DNA from: Oreohelix idahoensis
Taxonomy: Eukaryota; Mollusca; Gastropoda; Stylommatophora; Oreohelicidae
Reading direction: 5' to 3'
Assembly (NCBI GenBank): GCA_024509875.1
Contig: JAMPIV010009930.1
Coordinates: forward strand, 186,001 to 250,000
Length of the DNA stretch: 64,000 nt
Every line of letters starts with the position of its first letter. Position 1 is the first letter of the stretch. The notes beneath the pieces were generated by a model that did not search any database, was not told where the DNA came from, and worked only from the letters and a program-made list of their open reading frames with translations. This document shows positions 1 to 13,885 of the stretch, piece after piece. A program made the translations under genes and the position numbers.

Positions 1-3000
1 TCCGAGTAATTCTTCTCTGCGGCATTTAGTTTCCAAGAAATATACATCACAGGATGCAGAGTTCCGGAGTACTCTTGCATTAGTGCTGCTCCAATCACTG
101 TGGATGAAGCGTCACTACGAAGAATAAATGTCTTATCTTTAGTAGGTAACACTAAAATAGGTGAAGTAGAAAACATAGTTTTAACCTTATCCAAAGAGGA
201 TTGACATTCTTGAGTCCAATGGACTATATTAGGAGACCCTTTCTTTAACAAGGAAGAAAGAGGTGACATGATTGAGGACAGATTCGGAATGAATCGTCCA
301 TAAAATTGTATTAGACCCAAGAGACTTCGCACTTGCTTTTTAGTCTTAGGAATAGAAATGTTAAGTATTTTACTTGTATTATTGTCCTCTATTTTTAAGA
401 AACCATGACCAACACGGTGACCTAAGAAAGATATTTCGCTAAAACCAATACAAGCTTTAGATGGTTTTGCTGTCAGGTTATGCTCGCGTAAGATAGACAA
501 TAGTTCATTTAACCCGTTATAGTGATCTTCCCAAGTATCACTGAAAAGACAGATGTCATCAAGATATGCAATGACATCTGAGCGATGAGATAGGATTCGA
601 CGCATCATGCGTACGAATGTTGCAGGGGCGTTCATAAGGCCGAAAGGCATGAAATTCCATTGGAATAGACCCCTTGGTGTCGAAAAAGCAGTGAATGGTT
701 TGGCGTGTTCGGATAGCGGAACTTGCCAATATCCCTTAGACAAATCAAGTTTAGTGAAGAAATGAGAATTCGATAGTCTAGTAAGTAGTTCTTCTAGTAA
801 AGGCATAGGTTCAGCATCGAATTTCGTCACTTGGTTCAATTTGCGATAATCAACGCACAGACGTATGTTATTGTCTTTTTTCCGTACAATAACTATCGGC
901 GAAGAATATGCTGATGTGGATGGTTCAATTATTTTCAGATCTATCATCTCATCCAACTCTTTCTCAACCTGAGTTTGAAAATGTATCGGGATAGGATACG
1001 GTCTGACTCTTATAGGATTATGGTCAGTAAGAATAATGTCATGTTCAATGACATCAGTTTGACCAGGAATGTCAGTAAGGACATCCTGAAATTGTTGTAA
1101 CATAGTAGAAACTTGTTTCTGTTCTCCTAGAGATAACTCGGGAGAAACCGTAACATCTTTCCACGACTCATTAGAATGAAGTGGAATCATCGGAAAAGGG
1201 AGATTCACATCCGAGAAACTCGTTTCCTCATCCTGTATTACTGACAGTGATGAGTAATGTCCACGTGGGACTGGAGAATCGTCCGTTGCCTGGAAAACAG
1301 GTTGTAAATAATCCGGACGTTCATGGAATTCCATGAGCATGTTGATGTGGAAGGTTTTATGCTTCCCGTCAATATCAACGATATAGTCAACATCGGAAAC
1401 TTTTGATATTACATCGTACGGACCTTTCCAAGAAATAAGAAGTCTGTTTTCCCTACAAGGTAGTAAGACAAATGCTTTGTCACCTGGACAAAGTTGTCGC
1501 AAGCATCTCTTCTTATTGGCAAATTGCCTTGCCTTCTGTTTCGCAAATTCAGAAGAAGCAGTTGCCAATGTGCATGCTTCGACAATCTTGTGTCTAAGTG
1601 CAATGACATATTCGTAAGAGGATTTTGTGTCATCGACAATATTATCAGCAGTTATAAGGTCATGAAGTAATGACATAGGACCTCGCGGTTTCGCACCAAA
1701 AACATGTTCAAAGGGAGAAAATCCTGTATGTTCGTTGGCGACCTCTCTGTATGCAAAGAGAGCCGCGGGTAAAACCCTGTCCCAATCCTGAGGATGATCT
1801 TCAGTTATCTTACCTAACAAGTTTTTCAGCGTTCTAGTCGGACGTTCTACCATCCCATTAGACATAGGATGATAAATACTACTCAGAGATCTCTCTATCT
1901 TAAGAGTCGACATTACTTGAGACATAGTATCCGATATGAGTTGGGTACCATGGTCTGATAATATTTCTCCTGGGAATCCCAGACGAGAAAATATGAGCCA
2001 AAGAGCATCTGCAATATCGGCAGTAGTTATGCTCTTCAGAGGAATAGCCTCTGGCCAACGTGTGCACATATCCACACACGTCAAGATAAATTGGTGTCCT
2101 CCAGCAGACTTTGTCTTAAATGGACCGATGATGTCTATCGCCATTTTTTGAAATGGTCGAATTGGAATATCTGCAGCCAGAATAGGTGCAGCATGGCGTG
2201 GACCTTTGGATTTAACTTCTTGACATACCTTACAAGATCGACAATAGATTCGTATGTCCTTGTTCACAAAAGGCCAAAAGAAAGATTCAAGAACTCTAGA
2301 TTTAGTACGGGAAAAACCCATATGCCCAGCACACTGAGAATCATGAGCGTGCTGTAAGATTTTAACTCTCATATTTTTGGGCACAAGAATTTGAAAATGA
2401 CTAGACTTAGCGGAGTTTTGTACCATACGTACAAGTACGCCATTCTTCATCGTAATCCAAGATTTACGATTTGTATCTTCATTTGGATCACCTTTTGTTG
2501 CTAGCGTGAAAAATTTTGTTAAAGTAGGATCATCTTCCTGTTTCTTTATGAAGGAGTCACGAGAAATTTCCAAGGGATCACCTTGGTACTGTGTATCGTT
2601 ATCTTCAGAAGGTGAAGATTGAGGCACGTTAAGAGCTTGAGCCCTAGTGACTACAGCATTAGCAGTTTGCATATTCTTATTTTCCCAGTCAACAATTTGT
2701 TGCGGAGTGCATTCTTTCACTCCATGAATGCGACCGATTATAAGATCAGCGATCGGATTCGGGAGAAGACATGCGTGTACATCTCCTGTAAAGAAGGGAG
2801 TAGCAATGTTGACAATGGCAGTAGAGTACTTCTCCAATGTGCCACCAAATGTTACGCATTTGATTACTTTGCCAGTGGCTCGAGAAGGATCTATGAATGA
2901 CTGCCTCACTCCAATGGTTGTGCACCCGGAATCGAAAAGAATTGAGACCGGAGTACCATCTACTAGACCTCTATTCAAGACAAGAGCACCTCTTCCATTA

Positions 3001-4653
3001 TGCGCGACTGACGCAGGGAGAGCGGGAAGAGGATGACCACAGCTTAAAGTAGAAACCGTGGTTGGATCGAATAATGTTTTGCATTGGGAACATTGAGATG
3101 CTCTACCAAAATCGAAAGCAGAACATCCCACATTATTAGAGTCTTTCTTATCATTAGCTTGATTATCGGCTTCATGGAACTCTTGCTGTGCAGAGTTAGC
3201 CTGGTACTGTGATTTACGTCTTTTATATTGTGATCTACCTCGATTATCATAACCTCTATAGTTATTATTGCCTCCTCTGTTATAACCCCTATTTGGGTTT
3301 GAATCATAATATTCATGATCATAATCATCATGCTCATTATAATGAGTGTCTCTGTATTGTTGGTTTTGTTGTTTCCATGAAGGAGAACTTGGGTAGTTCC
3401 TATAGTGACTTCCTTTGCGGAAATGTCTATAATTATGGCCACCCCTTGAGTATCGAGGACTGTCAGCCCGATTCCAGTTTTTCGGAGAAGAACCCTGATT
3501 TGAGTGGTTACCTTGGTTTTGATACTTATTCCAGCTAACCTTTTTATCAAATTTATTTTGAGCTTCTTGGAATTTGTGTGAGTAATTATTATTGTATTGT
3601 GTTGCTGACGCAACTGGCATACCCTCTTTAATCTTAGTGTTGCTAAGAGTTACGTCAGGGTGTGCCGTGACATATTGGTCACAAAATTCTTGCATTTGCT
3701 TTAATGTTTGAGGTTTACGCTCGTGTAAAAATTCAAGGAATTGTTTGTTCACAGAGAACATGTTCTTGTCTCTGAGCAACAAATCCATAAGAGCTTCATA
3801 TGTTTTCTCTATTTTGGATAATTCAATCCATCGTTGAAATGAATTCTGAGAATTCTACCCCTGTCTCAGGTACCATTGTCTTAAACAAAATACGATAACC
3901 TTCCTCTGACAATTGGTACTTCTTTATCAAGGCTGCCCTGATAACTTCATAATTATCCTTGTCAGCTTCTTCAACCAAACATAAACTCGTCAGAGAATCA
4001 CCTTTTAGATTCTCAGACAGCTGATTAGCATATTGTGATTTATCCACATCATGAGCTCGACAAGCCCGTTCAAATCTATCAAGCCAGAATGTTATGTCAT
4101 CACTGGCAGAGTTGAACGCTGGTACCTTGACCTTGTAAGTAAAGGGTTTAACATTACCACCAGATGACTGATTAACAATACTCATATTTGTCAATTTCAT
4201 TTTTTCTAACTCAAATGCTAAAAGTTCTTTCTGATGTTCATGTTCTCTTATTTCTTTTCTCTCCTCAGCTTCTAATCTTTTTTGCTCAGTAGCAGCTTGA
4301 AGTTTTCTCTCCTCAGCAGCAGCTTGAAGTTTTCTCTCCTCAGCAGCAGCTTCTAATTTTTTTTCTTCTATTAGAAGTTTTCTCTCCTCAGCAGCAGCTT
4401 TTTTTCTCCTCAGCAGCAGCTTTTTTTCTCCTCAGCAGCAGCTTTTTTCTCCTCAGCTTGCATCTGCAATCTGAAATTCTCAGCATCTATCTTCTTTTGT
4501 TCAATTTCTGCTTTCCATTTATTCTCATCTTTTTGTTTTTTTCTCTTCTGATTTTAATGCAATGGCAAATTGAGCAGATGAATATTCTTCCAATTCTTTA
4601 CCAGACTTACCAAGGGTTAACCCTTGCTGGATAAAGTAATCTAAATTAGCCAT
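1..4653 (-). CDS. Gag-PR-IN-RT polyprotein of Gmr1-like element (partial, frame breaks in gag)
   Basis: The start ATG at 4653-4651 matches the second copy's start (MANLDYF here, MSTLEYF there). Domains in translation order: Ala/Glu/Lys coiled coil (about 4660-4200), a SCAN-like capsid stretch (about 3840-3660), an Asn/Arg/Gly/Tyr-rich basic region (3610-3230), a CSQC pair (about 3080), a protease with LFDSGC (about 2930), integrase with an HHCC zinc finger (CRSCKVC near 2240) and core D, D, E residues (DIIGPF near 2120, SDHGTQ near 1955, MVERPT near 1850), then RT with YLDD (about 560) and the beginning of RNase H (SDASS). From about 3839 to position 1 I find no in-frame stop, so roughly 1,280 codons are open. 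Gag has shifts near 4550, in the A-rich coiled-coil repeats at 4390-4450, and near 3840, each accounted for by one surplus base in a short base run. Confidence 0.88.
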
Positions 4654-5330
4654 CCTGTCTTATGAAATCAGTAACCTGAAAAAGTAAATAAATTACCTTA
4701 TCCCACTTTAATGGGAGACAAGTCTATACTATAGACTTGTATACTCACTTTATTTTATTTCACTCTCTTAGTCTTAGTCAAAGACCTTATATGGTTATCA
4801 TGAAACAAATGATCACTTGAGTACCTGTGGAAAATAATATCTTTCTATCCCAATCAATGTGGGAGACAAGCCTTAAACAGGTCTTGTATACTTCCTTGTT
4901 CAGTAATAATAATAAAAAAGTACTGGCCTGTACTATCATATAAGTGTATTCAAATATACCTCCTATTATCTGTCAAAACAAAGGACAAGCATAAAAGACA
5001 ATATGAAAACAATTGCAGAAATCAAATTAAATTAAATTAAATATAAGGAACTGAAGTAAGTAAATAATCACAGAATCTGTGATGATAACTGCAATGAACT
5101 AAACAAAACAAATGACGTCACAGAGTATAAATATAAATGGTGTATAGAAATAAATTATAGGACAGAGTAGATCTACAAATACGAACAAATCAAACAAAAC
5201 TAAGGAACACAAAATTATTAACAAAAACAACGAAGAAAAACGTGTCTTAACAACTAACAGAAATAGCAACAGGTTGTCGCTAGCAAATTTCAATTAAGAA
5301 ATTTGCTCCCTATGGAACACTAGTACAAGA
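4654..5330 (-). promoter_or_regulatory. Untranslated leader of Gmr1-like element with repeated stem-loops
   Basis: The leader aligns with the plus-strand leader at 62.75-63.36 kb over several hundred bases. Just upstream of gag are two tandem modules, each made of two hairpins: a perfect 11-bp inverted repeat at 4718-4740 beside TCCCA/TGGGA arms at 4701-4716, and a diverged copy at 4866-4887 with 4848-4864. The other element has the same module at 63269-63309. The loops differ while the arms stay paired. A role in packaging, dimerisation or translation is inferred. Confidence 0.6.
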
Positions 5331-6016
5331 CCAATATTACTCGGTATTTCTTGTGCTAGTCACCGCACCAACCGCCCACGGACATATAAACAACTATACA
5401 TATACACAAATAACATGTAAACATCAATAGCATAAATGCATACATTAATCAATTAGATGTGTTGTGGAGAAGGCTTAGCTTTTACTCAAAATAATTTTCC
5501 ACTTTTAATAAGTTCTTAAATTCTTGAACTAATTTATTACAAAGTTCAACAATGAGTATATAGAAGATCCACAGATGAAATATATTAACTTCTCAATATT
5601 ACTGCATCAACCTTGAAAAAGACCAGCCCAAGAAAAACACACTCAGCCATATCAGGCGGCATTATCGAGACTCCCTACGCATGCCTCGAAAACGAATACC
5701 TGCCCCAGTGTTCGGCACAAAGAATATAGTCCGACCTAAACATACAAAGATATACAATATAAGACTGAATCTTCTTGTACTAGACAAGTAATACATATAA
5801 ATTCAGGCCATAAACATATTGAACAAGATCAATCTATTTTCTGGCCCTAACAAATGAGAAATTACATAAATTCGGTATTAATCCGCCAGATCAATATTCA
5901 AGGGAAATCATCCACATAATCAAAAGTATAAATCAAATCATGGGTGATATAACTTTGATTGTAACAAAAGTAATCTCTTTTTCATATCAATTAGTCATAT
6001 CGTATTTTTGTAATCT
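5331..6016. other. Probable 5' LTR region of the minus-strand Gmr1-like element, unresolved
   Basis: No gene. By position this should contain the 5' LTR. On the minus strand TGTTAGGGCC near 5848 could be an LTR start, an AATAAA-type signal lies near 5545, and GGTTGGTGCGGTGACT near 5385 aligns with the matching place in the second copy and might be the primer-binding site. No second LTR is in the window to prove the ends. Confidence 0.3.
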
Positions 6017-6660
6017 GTGCATCAAAAATATGTGCGCAACAAAGATGTAGAATCGTACACATATCTTGGCAGCAATATAGACAAAGTTGGATGGACAGAT
6101 AATGATATCAAAATAAAAATACAAAAAGCAAGAGGAGCTTTCATTGCATTGGGAAACATATGGAGACCAAAAGAAATCAAGTCCAATACGAAAATAAGAA
6201 TCTTCAACTCAAATGTCAAGTCAGTCCTACTGTACGGCTCTGAAACATGGAGAACAACAAAAACAACAACCAAAAAGCTACAGACTTTTATAAACGGGTG
6301 CTTGCGTAGAATAGAAGGACTGAAATGGTATGACAAAGTCACAAATGTGGAACTGATGACAAGAACCAGACAAATGTCAGTGGCACAAGAGATGAGAAGA
6401 AGACGCTGGCGATGGATAAGACACACATTGAGGAAACCTGTTGATAGCATTACAAGGCAGTCCTTGTTCTGAAATCCCCAGGGAAAGAGGGGCAGAGGTA
6501 GACCAAAAAACACATGGAGAAGAGAACTAGATACAGAAGTGAAAATGATGAAGTAAACATGAAAAGAACTTGAGCGGATGGCACGTGACAGGAAAATTTG
6601 GCATGTGTTTGTTGGAGGCCAATGCTTCTTGGGTGCTAAAGTGTATTGATTGATTGATGA
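6017..6660 (+). pseudogene. 5'-truncated LINE, RT C-terminal end, (TTGA)n tail
   Basis: An open frame of about 150 codons carries the region after the RT catalytic core: SYTYLGSNI, KSVLLYGSETW, the RRRRWRWI block and the KPVDSITRQS block. After an in-frame TGA the homology goes on with the RGRPKNTWRREL motif and stops at TGATTGATTGATGA, a tandem 3' tail that marks target-primed insertion. Extra stops occur in the last 60 codons. Relatives with the same KPVDSIT block lie at 22906-23252 (minus), 50195-50445 and 58178-58250. It is a dead 3' fragment, not a host gene. Confidence 0.85.
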
Positions 6661-6944
6661 ACAACTTATATTTAGTTATGAAATTCATAAAACAGTTAAA
6701 TGCAGCCAAAAAAAAAAAAAAAAAAACACCGGAAAAAAATGTTCTATACATTCTATTTATTGAACAAAAGTGGGTAAACAATTATCATTAACCAGTAACT
6801 CGTCATTTTGGATAAAACAGTTTTGATGTCATCTTGTTCGCATTCTGATAGTTAATTAATAAATCAACAGTTTAAGGTGAATGTAGTACCATAGCAGCTA
6901 TTGTTGGTAAAATGATGTTGTAATAGTTTTGTTGGTTTTTAAAT

Positions 6945-7180
6945 CTAGGGCTGCCGAGCTTGTCCCTTTTTTTCAGACTATGCCAAGTTGAAGAATCCTT
7001 GGCATTGTCTACATTGTGGATCTAGGCTTTTACTGTGGCTGTTCTTCCATTTCGAAACTTGTTGCGTTTGAGTCATGAGCTGCGGTTTATTTTTATCCTG
7101 ACTTAACATGCATTTAATGGATCATTACATCTAGTTTCAAGTTGGAAGGGGTAACAGTGTGGCGCAGTGTGCATTCCCAA
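6945..7180 (+). repeat. Unclassified dispersed repeat, copy 1
   Basis: About 230 bp align with 51800-52030, for example around CCAAGTTGAAGAATCCTTGG here and the near match there, and through to GTGTGCATTC at the end. There is no coding potential. It could be part of a SINE or of a DNA-element end. Confidence 0.6.
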
Positions 7181-10100
7181 GGCACCAGGAAAATTATGTA
7201 TATTACCAAACCAGCAGGGAACAAGTGGTAATTCTCAGATTCTGAACAGGCCACAACAGATTGAGATCAAATCTATTTAACAAGCTAAAGATGGGAACCA
7301 TTGAAAAGTGCAAATAAGACACCGATAAAATGACAACTGTACATCTGCTGCAAATGTGCAAAATGTACGAAGAACAGTAAAAGCCCATATAACTGTCAGC
7401 ATCACCATTTCTGGATAAACTCTATGTAGATACCAAGAATAAGCTTACTGTCGTGAGGTAGTTGATGAAGATGACTGAAGCCAATTAAATAGCGAGTGAG
7501 ATGTGTGACAGTAGACAGATATAGTTTCACAAATGTGAAAGTAGAGTGTTGTAACAAAGTAGTGGTGAGCAAAGGAGATAAGAAAAGAATGCTAGAAATA
7601 AAGTATAACTGCCCTCATCTTAAGGACGGCCAATCCATTAACCCGCCAATACTCCAGTGGTGGTACCTCACTATCGTCGAGTCAGTCTACAATTTCCTTC
7701 TCCCTGTAACTTATTCAAGTGTTAGAGCAAGATAGGAAATCTGGCGAATAGGAAATATTTTCCTTCCGCACAGTTTGCTGAATCAGCGGAGTGACTGAAT
7801 GGCAAATTTGTTAATAATCTACAGTAAAATGAGTGGTGGGATTCGGGGGGAGGGAGACGTGAGGTATACAGGTATGTCCTGAAGTGAAATGGCAGGAATG
7901 TAAATATATACTTGTTTAGGCTTAAGGCCATTTTCCTGTCACTTAATAAGTGTGGTCATCTAGATCGCTCTGGAGGAAACAAGAAAAAAAATTATATAGG
8001 CTTGGAGTGGCCCTACCCATTTGAGAGAGAGGCCTAAAAAATACTATTGGTTTTAACATACTGAGCCGACAATATCCCAAGTATTCTTTCGAAAGACTAA
8101 ATTACTTCCTGCAGTAATTTATCCAACATTTTGTTTTACCGCTGTACAAAAAGTAATAAGCCCATCATAAGTTTACAACACAAATGAGGATTTATCGGGC
8201 TGGTAGAAAAATTATTATAATCAATATCTTTAAAAAGGTATATACATCCTTTTGGAAATTTACTTGTAGTAAATAATGGATAGAAAAATTCAATTAATTA
8301 ACATAACTATACACCGTCCTTCGTAAAAAGTAACACCTAGTGACTTATCTGGTGGGAATTTATTAGTATTAAAATATACTGTCATTAGAAAAATTAACTT
8401 TAACAAAATTAACTCGCTGTTATTTACTAACTTAAAGTTAGCGCAGTTATTTTATAACTAAGTGTTCCTACAGAAGTTACAAGAAATATTCCTTTCTAAT
8501 ATGCAACTGGTATCAGGCTTAGTAACACTAATTCCACTCTGCAGATAGGAGACCCTTGGCACTCTGGAAATACAAGCAACAAATAATACTAGAGTCGAGA
8601 TTATATAGCCCAGTTTTGCCTCAGATCGCCGCAATCTGAAAGAACAAGCGACGAAAAGGACTGGAGACAAAGACGCGGGGAACCAGGAGATTACCCCATG
8701 CAACCCGAGATGAAATAGTTCCAGTGCGAGTGAGTAGGGAAGTACAAAAGGCCCGCTCATCTGTCTCCCCGGGTTCCCTGGGTTCCGGGAGACGAGCAGA
8801 TAGGCGACATGAAAAGGCACTATTACTGGCCTGTGTCGGCTCTTCCCTGACTGAAAAGACTTTTGAAGATGGACGGCTCCCAGCATGAAAAAATTTACGG
8901 TCGCATTTGTGTAGCCGAAGCAAAGATACGTGAAGGAAGGTGCTACGGGCTGTCTAATTTAAGATTGACGCTGCCGGAGGTGACATTATTTTGGTCGATC
9001 TATGCTTCACTACGGCAGTAATCAGTCACATTTGTTGTACTGACTAATTACATGCTTTACATGGTCGGCACCTCTTTCTTTGTCTTCTTTGTAGCAGATA
9101 TTTTGTATTTACAAACTCTCTTACACTCCTTTCAGTAATAATTCGTCTTGTCTGTTTACCTGACCACCCCTGCTGAGAGAGTAGGTGATGCAATATTAAC
9201 TGATAACCATGTTGGTTAATCTCGGGTGTGGCCGACATCAGACTACTGAGAAGCATTAAAATCCCCCAGCGTATTTGGTTAATCGATGATAAGGCCAGGG
9301 TGCGTTCTTCGCCAAGATGGTAATGCGCTGAAAGTTTGATAGCCACGACGGAGAGAAAACTTATTTGTCAGCGCACAGGAATGACATAATCATTTCAGGT
9401 CCACCTGTGCCAGAGGACAGTAAGATGTTACATCTGACACATATTGTCGCATGAGTTTGCAGGTGTGTGTCTGAGTTTGCATACAAGGCATCGGATGTTT
9501 TATTTCCGTATATGGAAGAGGTGACCGTTTGCATCACGCACATTATTTCAGCCGGAAATAATTTTGAAATTACACCACCTAAACACGCATGTTTGAAACG
9601 ATGGGAGCCCTGCTTACCCTCGTAACAAACAAATTATTTGTTGCTGGGGAAGACAGTGAACTTAAACTGACAATTTTTGCACATCTAGTTTACTGTGAGA
9701 ATCGCCTGCCAAGGCGACCACCAGACTGCCAGAGTTAGAATCAAATTTCATATATATAAGACCGGACTTTCGGAACATCTGGAAGGACTTAAAGAGCCCA
9801 GAAAAACCATTTTAATTAGGACACCGGGAATCTGAGGAATCTAAAGCACAGAGTCAAAGTGGGAATTAATTGTTAAAATAACGACCTCTAAGAATACGTG
9901 TAAGAGGCCTATTCTAGTGCCTTTATTGCTCTGAGTTTGGCTTGTTGGTGGTACCAGTGAGGGTACTAACCTCTGGGACAAAGTAAGGGTAGAAGTGGAC
10001 TGACGTCAAACTGGACACCATCATCAGAGGGTCTTAGTGACGCAGGACCAGCTTTGCAGTTACTCCCTGATCTTACTTGGAACGTGCTGCGCCTTTAATC

Positions 10101-10628
10101 TTGACCAGAGACGCGAACACTCCAGTGACCTATCAGCGGGAGAAGAAACTTCAATTTGCAGCTAAGTAAAACCTAAAAACTGCCAAGTGACTTCTTACCT
10201 TAAACAACCTTTCCTCACACGATTAGTTCTGTTAAAGGTTATCCAATGTTTTAAACTGTTAAAACGTAAGTGATTATTAAATTTGTTATTTGTAATTATA
10301 CAAATGTAACTTCGATTTAATCATTTTTAATGTACTGAATGTTTGTCTCAGTCAATTTACTAAATACACTCTAAACAGAGCTATACCCTAATAATAAGAA
10401 TTCCACTGAGTAAATCAAGGTGGGGGCTTGAACGAGCTCAAATTAATAATTGCTTAATTCCTCATAAAAGGCGGCGGATCAGATATAAGTTAACAAGTGC
10501 CCTGCCAAAATGCAGCATTGTTCTTGACTTCTGAAATATCTTATGAAAACTACCTTGATATAGAAGCGTCATTATCCTTCTATCTACAACTCTGCCAATA
10601 GTAATCTTGTGCGAAGGTAGACACCTTT
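7181..10628. other. Intergenic or intronic DNA without recognisable genes
   Basis: Only short frames without family motifs. The stretch at 8500-8950 is less AT-rich than its surroundings but shows no convincing exon or transposon signature. Nothing I can name. Confidence 0.5.
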
Positions 10629-11001
10629 TTTTTGTTTTTGTTTGTTTTTTGTTTTTTTTCGTACGCCCGCTAATACTCGAGGCGAAATCTCAGGTTATTA
10701 TTAATGTCTAACCTGACATTGATTTTACGTGAGTATCCCTTTTTTCTTGTACAGAGACAGGTGTCCCTCGCCATTCAGGCAAATACTCTCCGATTTCGGA
10801 GGTACCCATTACAGCTGGGTCGGCTCAGGAGCCGCCAGTCCCTGGTCGACGACACTTCTTCAAGTGTACTCGCCAGGTCTCGAGTTAATCCAGTCCAATT
10901 CCCGGTCGACGAAAAATCCTCAAATGCCGTCACCCGGGTTTGATCCTGGATCATCCGGTCGCCAGAGCGGTGTGGTAACCACTACGCTAGCGCGGCTCCC
11001 A
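10629..11001 (-). mobile_element. tRNA-headed SINE with A-rich tail and 11-bp TSD
   Basis: On the minus strand it starts GGGAGCCGCGCTAGCGTAGTGG, which has a pol III A-box (TAGCGTAGTGG), followed by a B-box-like GGATCAAACCC. The 3' end is rich in A and AAAC. It is flanked by perfect copies of TAGACACCTTT at 10618-10628 and 11002-11012. The head resembles that of the SINE at 18878, but the bodies differ. Confidence 0.85.
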
Positions 11002-11012
11002 TAGACACCTTT

Positions 11013-11364
11013 GAAGACCCATATTAGATAATCTTGACATTTGGCCACTGTTGGACCACTACTGCACAGCAGGGGAAGCAATTCCGTGACAGAATTCAGG
11101 AATTTTATTCTCAGAAACTAGGAAAAAAATAGGGGAGGAGACAACAATCAAAGATAAAAGAGGCGGTCCTAACGGTGAGATAATAGACAGGAATTCTGAG
11201 ACAAAACATCACATTGACCATTGCTTTTTTAAACATTTTTAAGTTGACGTCTAAAAGTAGCAGTGGCAGTAGCCCTTTCATTCATAACTATGGGATACGC
11301 CCCTGGGGTGATAGTCGTCAGCTACATTTTTCTTTATTCTTCCTATCGCGTGAGAGTACGAAGA
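11013..11364. other. No gene seen
   Basis: AT-rich DNA that grades into the (GTA)-rich array. No motif recognised. Confidence 0.4.
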
Positions 11365-13135
<1,771 letters not shown>

Positions 13136-13489
13136 TTTTTGATGTGTTAGTGGAAAACAAAAAGAATATTAAAAAAGCAGAGGAAGAAGTGGGGCTTAGT
13201 TTTTTATGCAAGCATGGAGGTCTCTATCTGCTGTTCATAGGTCGCCCTTGTATTTCTAGGCGTGTTAAAATGAAATTTGTGCAACTCTAGATTAAGATAA
13301 CAGATCGCAATGTAATAATGCGCTAAACATTTTGTGTACAAATAGCTTACAGTACCTCAGTCCTACCTATACTTATTTGTCCAGGGATTATTCGGTTATA
13401 CATATTGAAAACGACTCTGTGGGGAGCGGGGAGTTATTAACGTTGTGCAATAGTTTATACAAATAAAACTTACCATTATTTCTATTATT
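13136..13489. other. No gene seen
   Basis: Unique-looking AT-rich DNA without a recognisable motif. Confidence 0.4.
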
Positions 13490-13885
13490 GTTGATCAGAA
13501 TCGGCGTCATTGCACTCCGGGCAAACCCATATGTGCTCAGTCTCCCTCAGCAAACGTCGCAGGGTGTGAATGCTAACTGTTCCCGAAGCGGTTGTAAACA
13601 CGCCGGATCCATACTCTCATATGTCCATCTCTGCTAGTCTTACGTCTGATGCCAAATTCCAGGATTCTAAGCCTTGTTGATTCATCGATTGCAGTTTCTT
13701 TTTTCTAGCAAGCGATCAGCAATTGTCTCTCCCTTTTCTATATCCAATGTTCCCACTATGGGTGCTCTTGAAGCAAGTCTGTCAGCTCTCTCATTGCCGC
13801 GTACATCTGCTTGACCAGGACAGTAGATCCATACCATATTGCTGTAAAGCTTCTCGCACATCTTTATCATTACCAACAGCTCCCT
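13490..13885 (-). pseudogene. LINE ORF2 fragment, RNase H C-terminus and zinc-like tail
   Basis: The minus strand reads VWIYCPGQADVRGNERADRL, the C-terminal signature of the RNase H domain found in I- and R1-type LINEs (the usual H is Q here). After a stop the homology resumes in another frame and ends with TEHIWVCPECNDADS, a Cys-x2-Cys tail. At least one stop and one frame break make it a relic. Confidence 0.75.

Larger units (their letters stand above)
1..5330 (-). mobile_element. Gmr1-like Ty3/Gypsy LTR retrotransposon, 5' half
   Basis: Minus-strand element that runs out of the window at position 1. Read 5' to 3' it holds a leader of about 650 bp, gag, an aspartic protease, integrase, reverse transcriptase and the start of RNase H. 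The integrase lies upstream of the reverse transcriptase. Ordinary Ty3/Gypsy elements have RT before integrase; the copia-like order with Gypsy-type sequences is the hallmark of the Gmr1 group. The leader is clearly related to the one at 62.75-63.36 kb on the plus strand, which defines a family of at least two members here. LTR limits were not resolved. Confidence 0.9.

Noticed and set aside
3044..3613. 189-codon Ile/Thr-rich minus-strand frame
   Set aside because: A shifted reading of the Gmr1-like gag basic region; the frame continuous with protease is a different one.
8458..8923. Overlapping minus-strand frames of 100-142 codons
   Set aside because: No recognisable motif, no splice support; the region is only somewhat less AT-rich than its surroundings.
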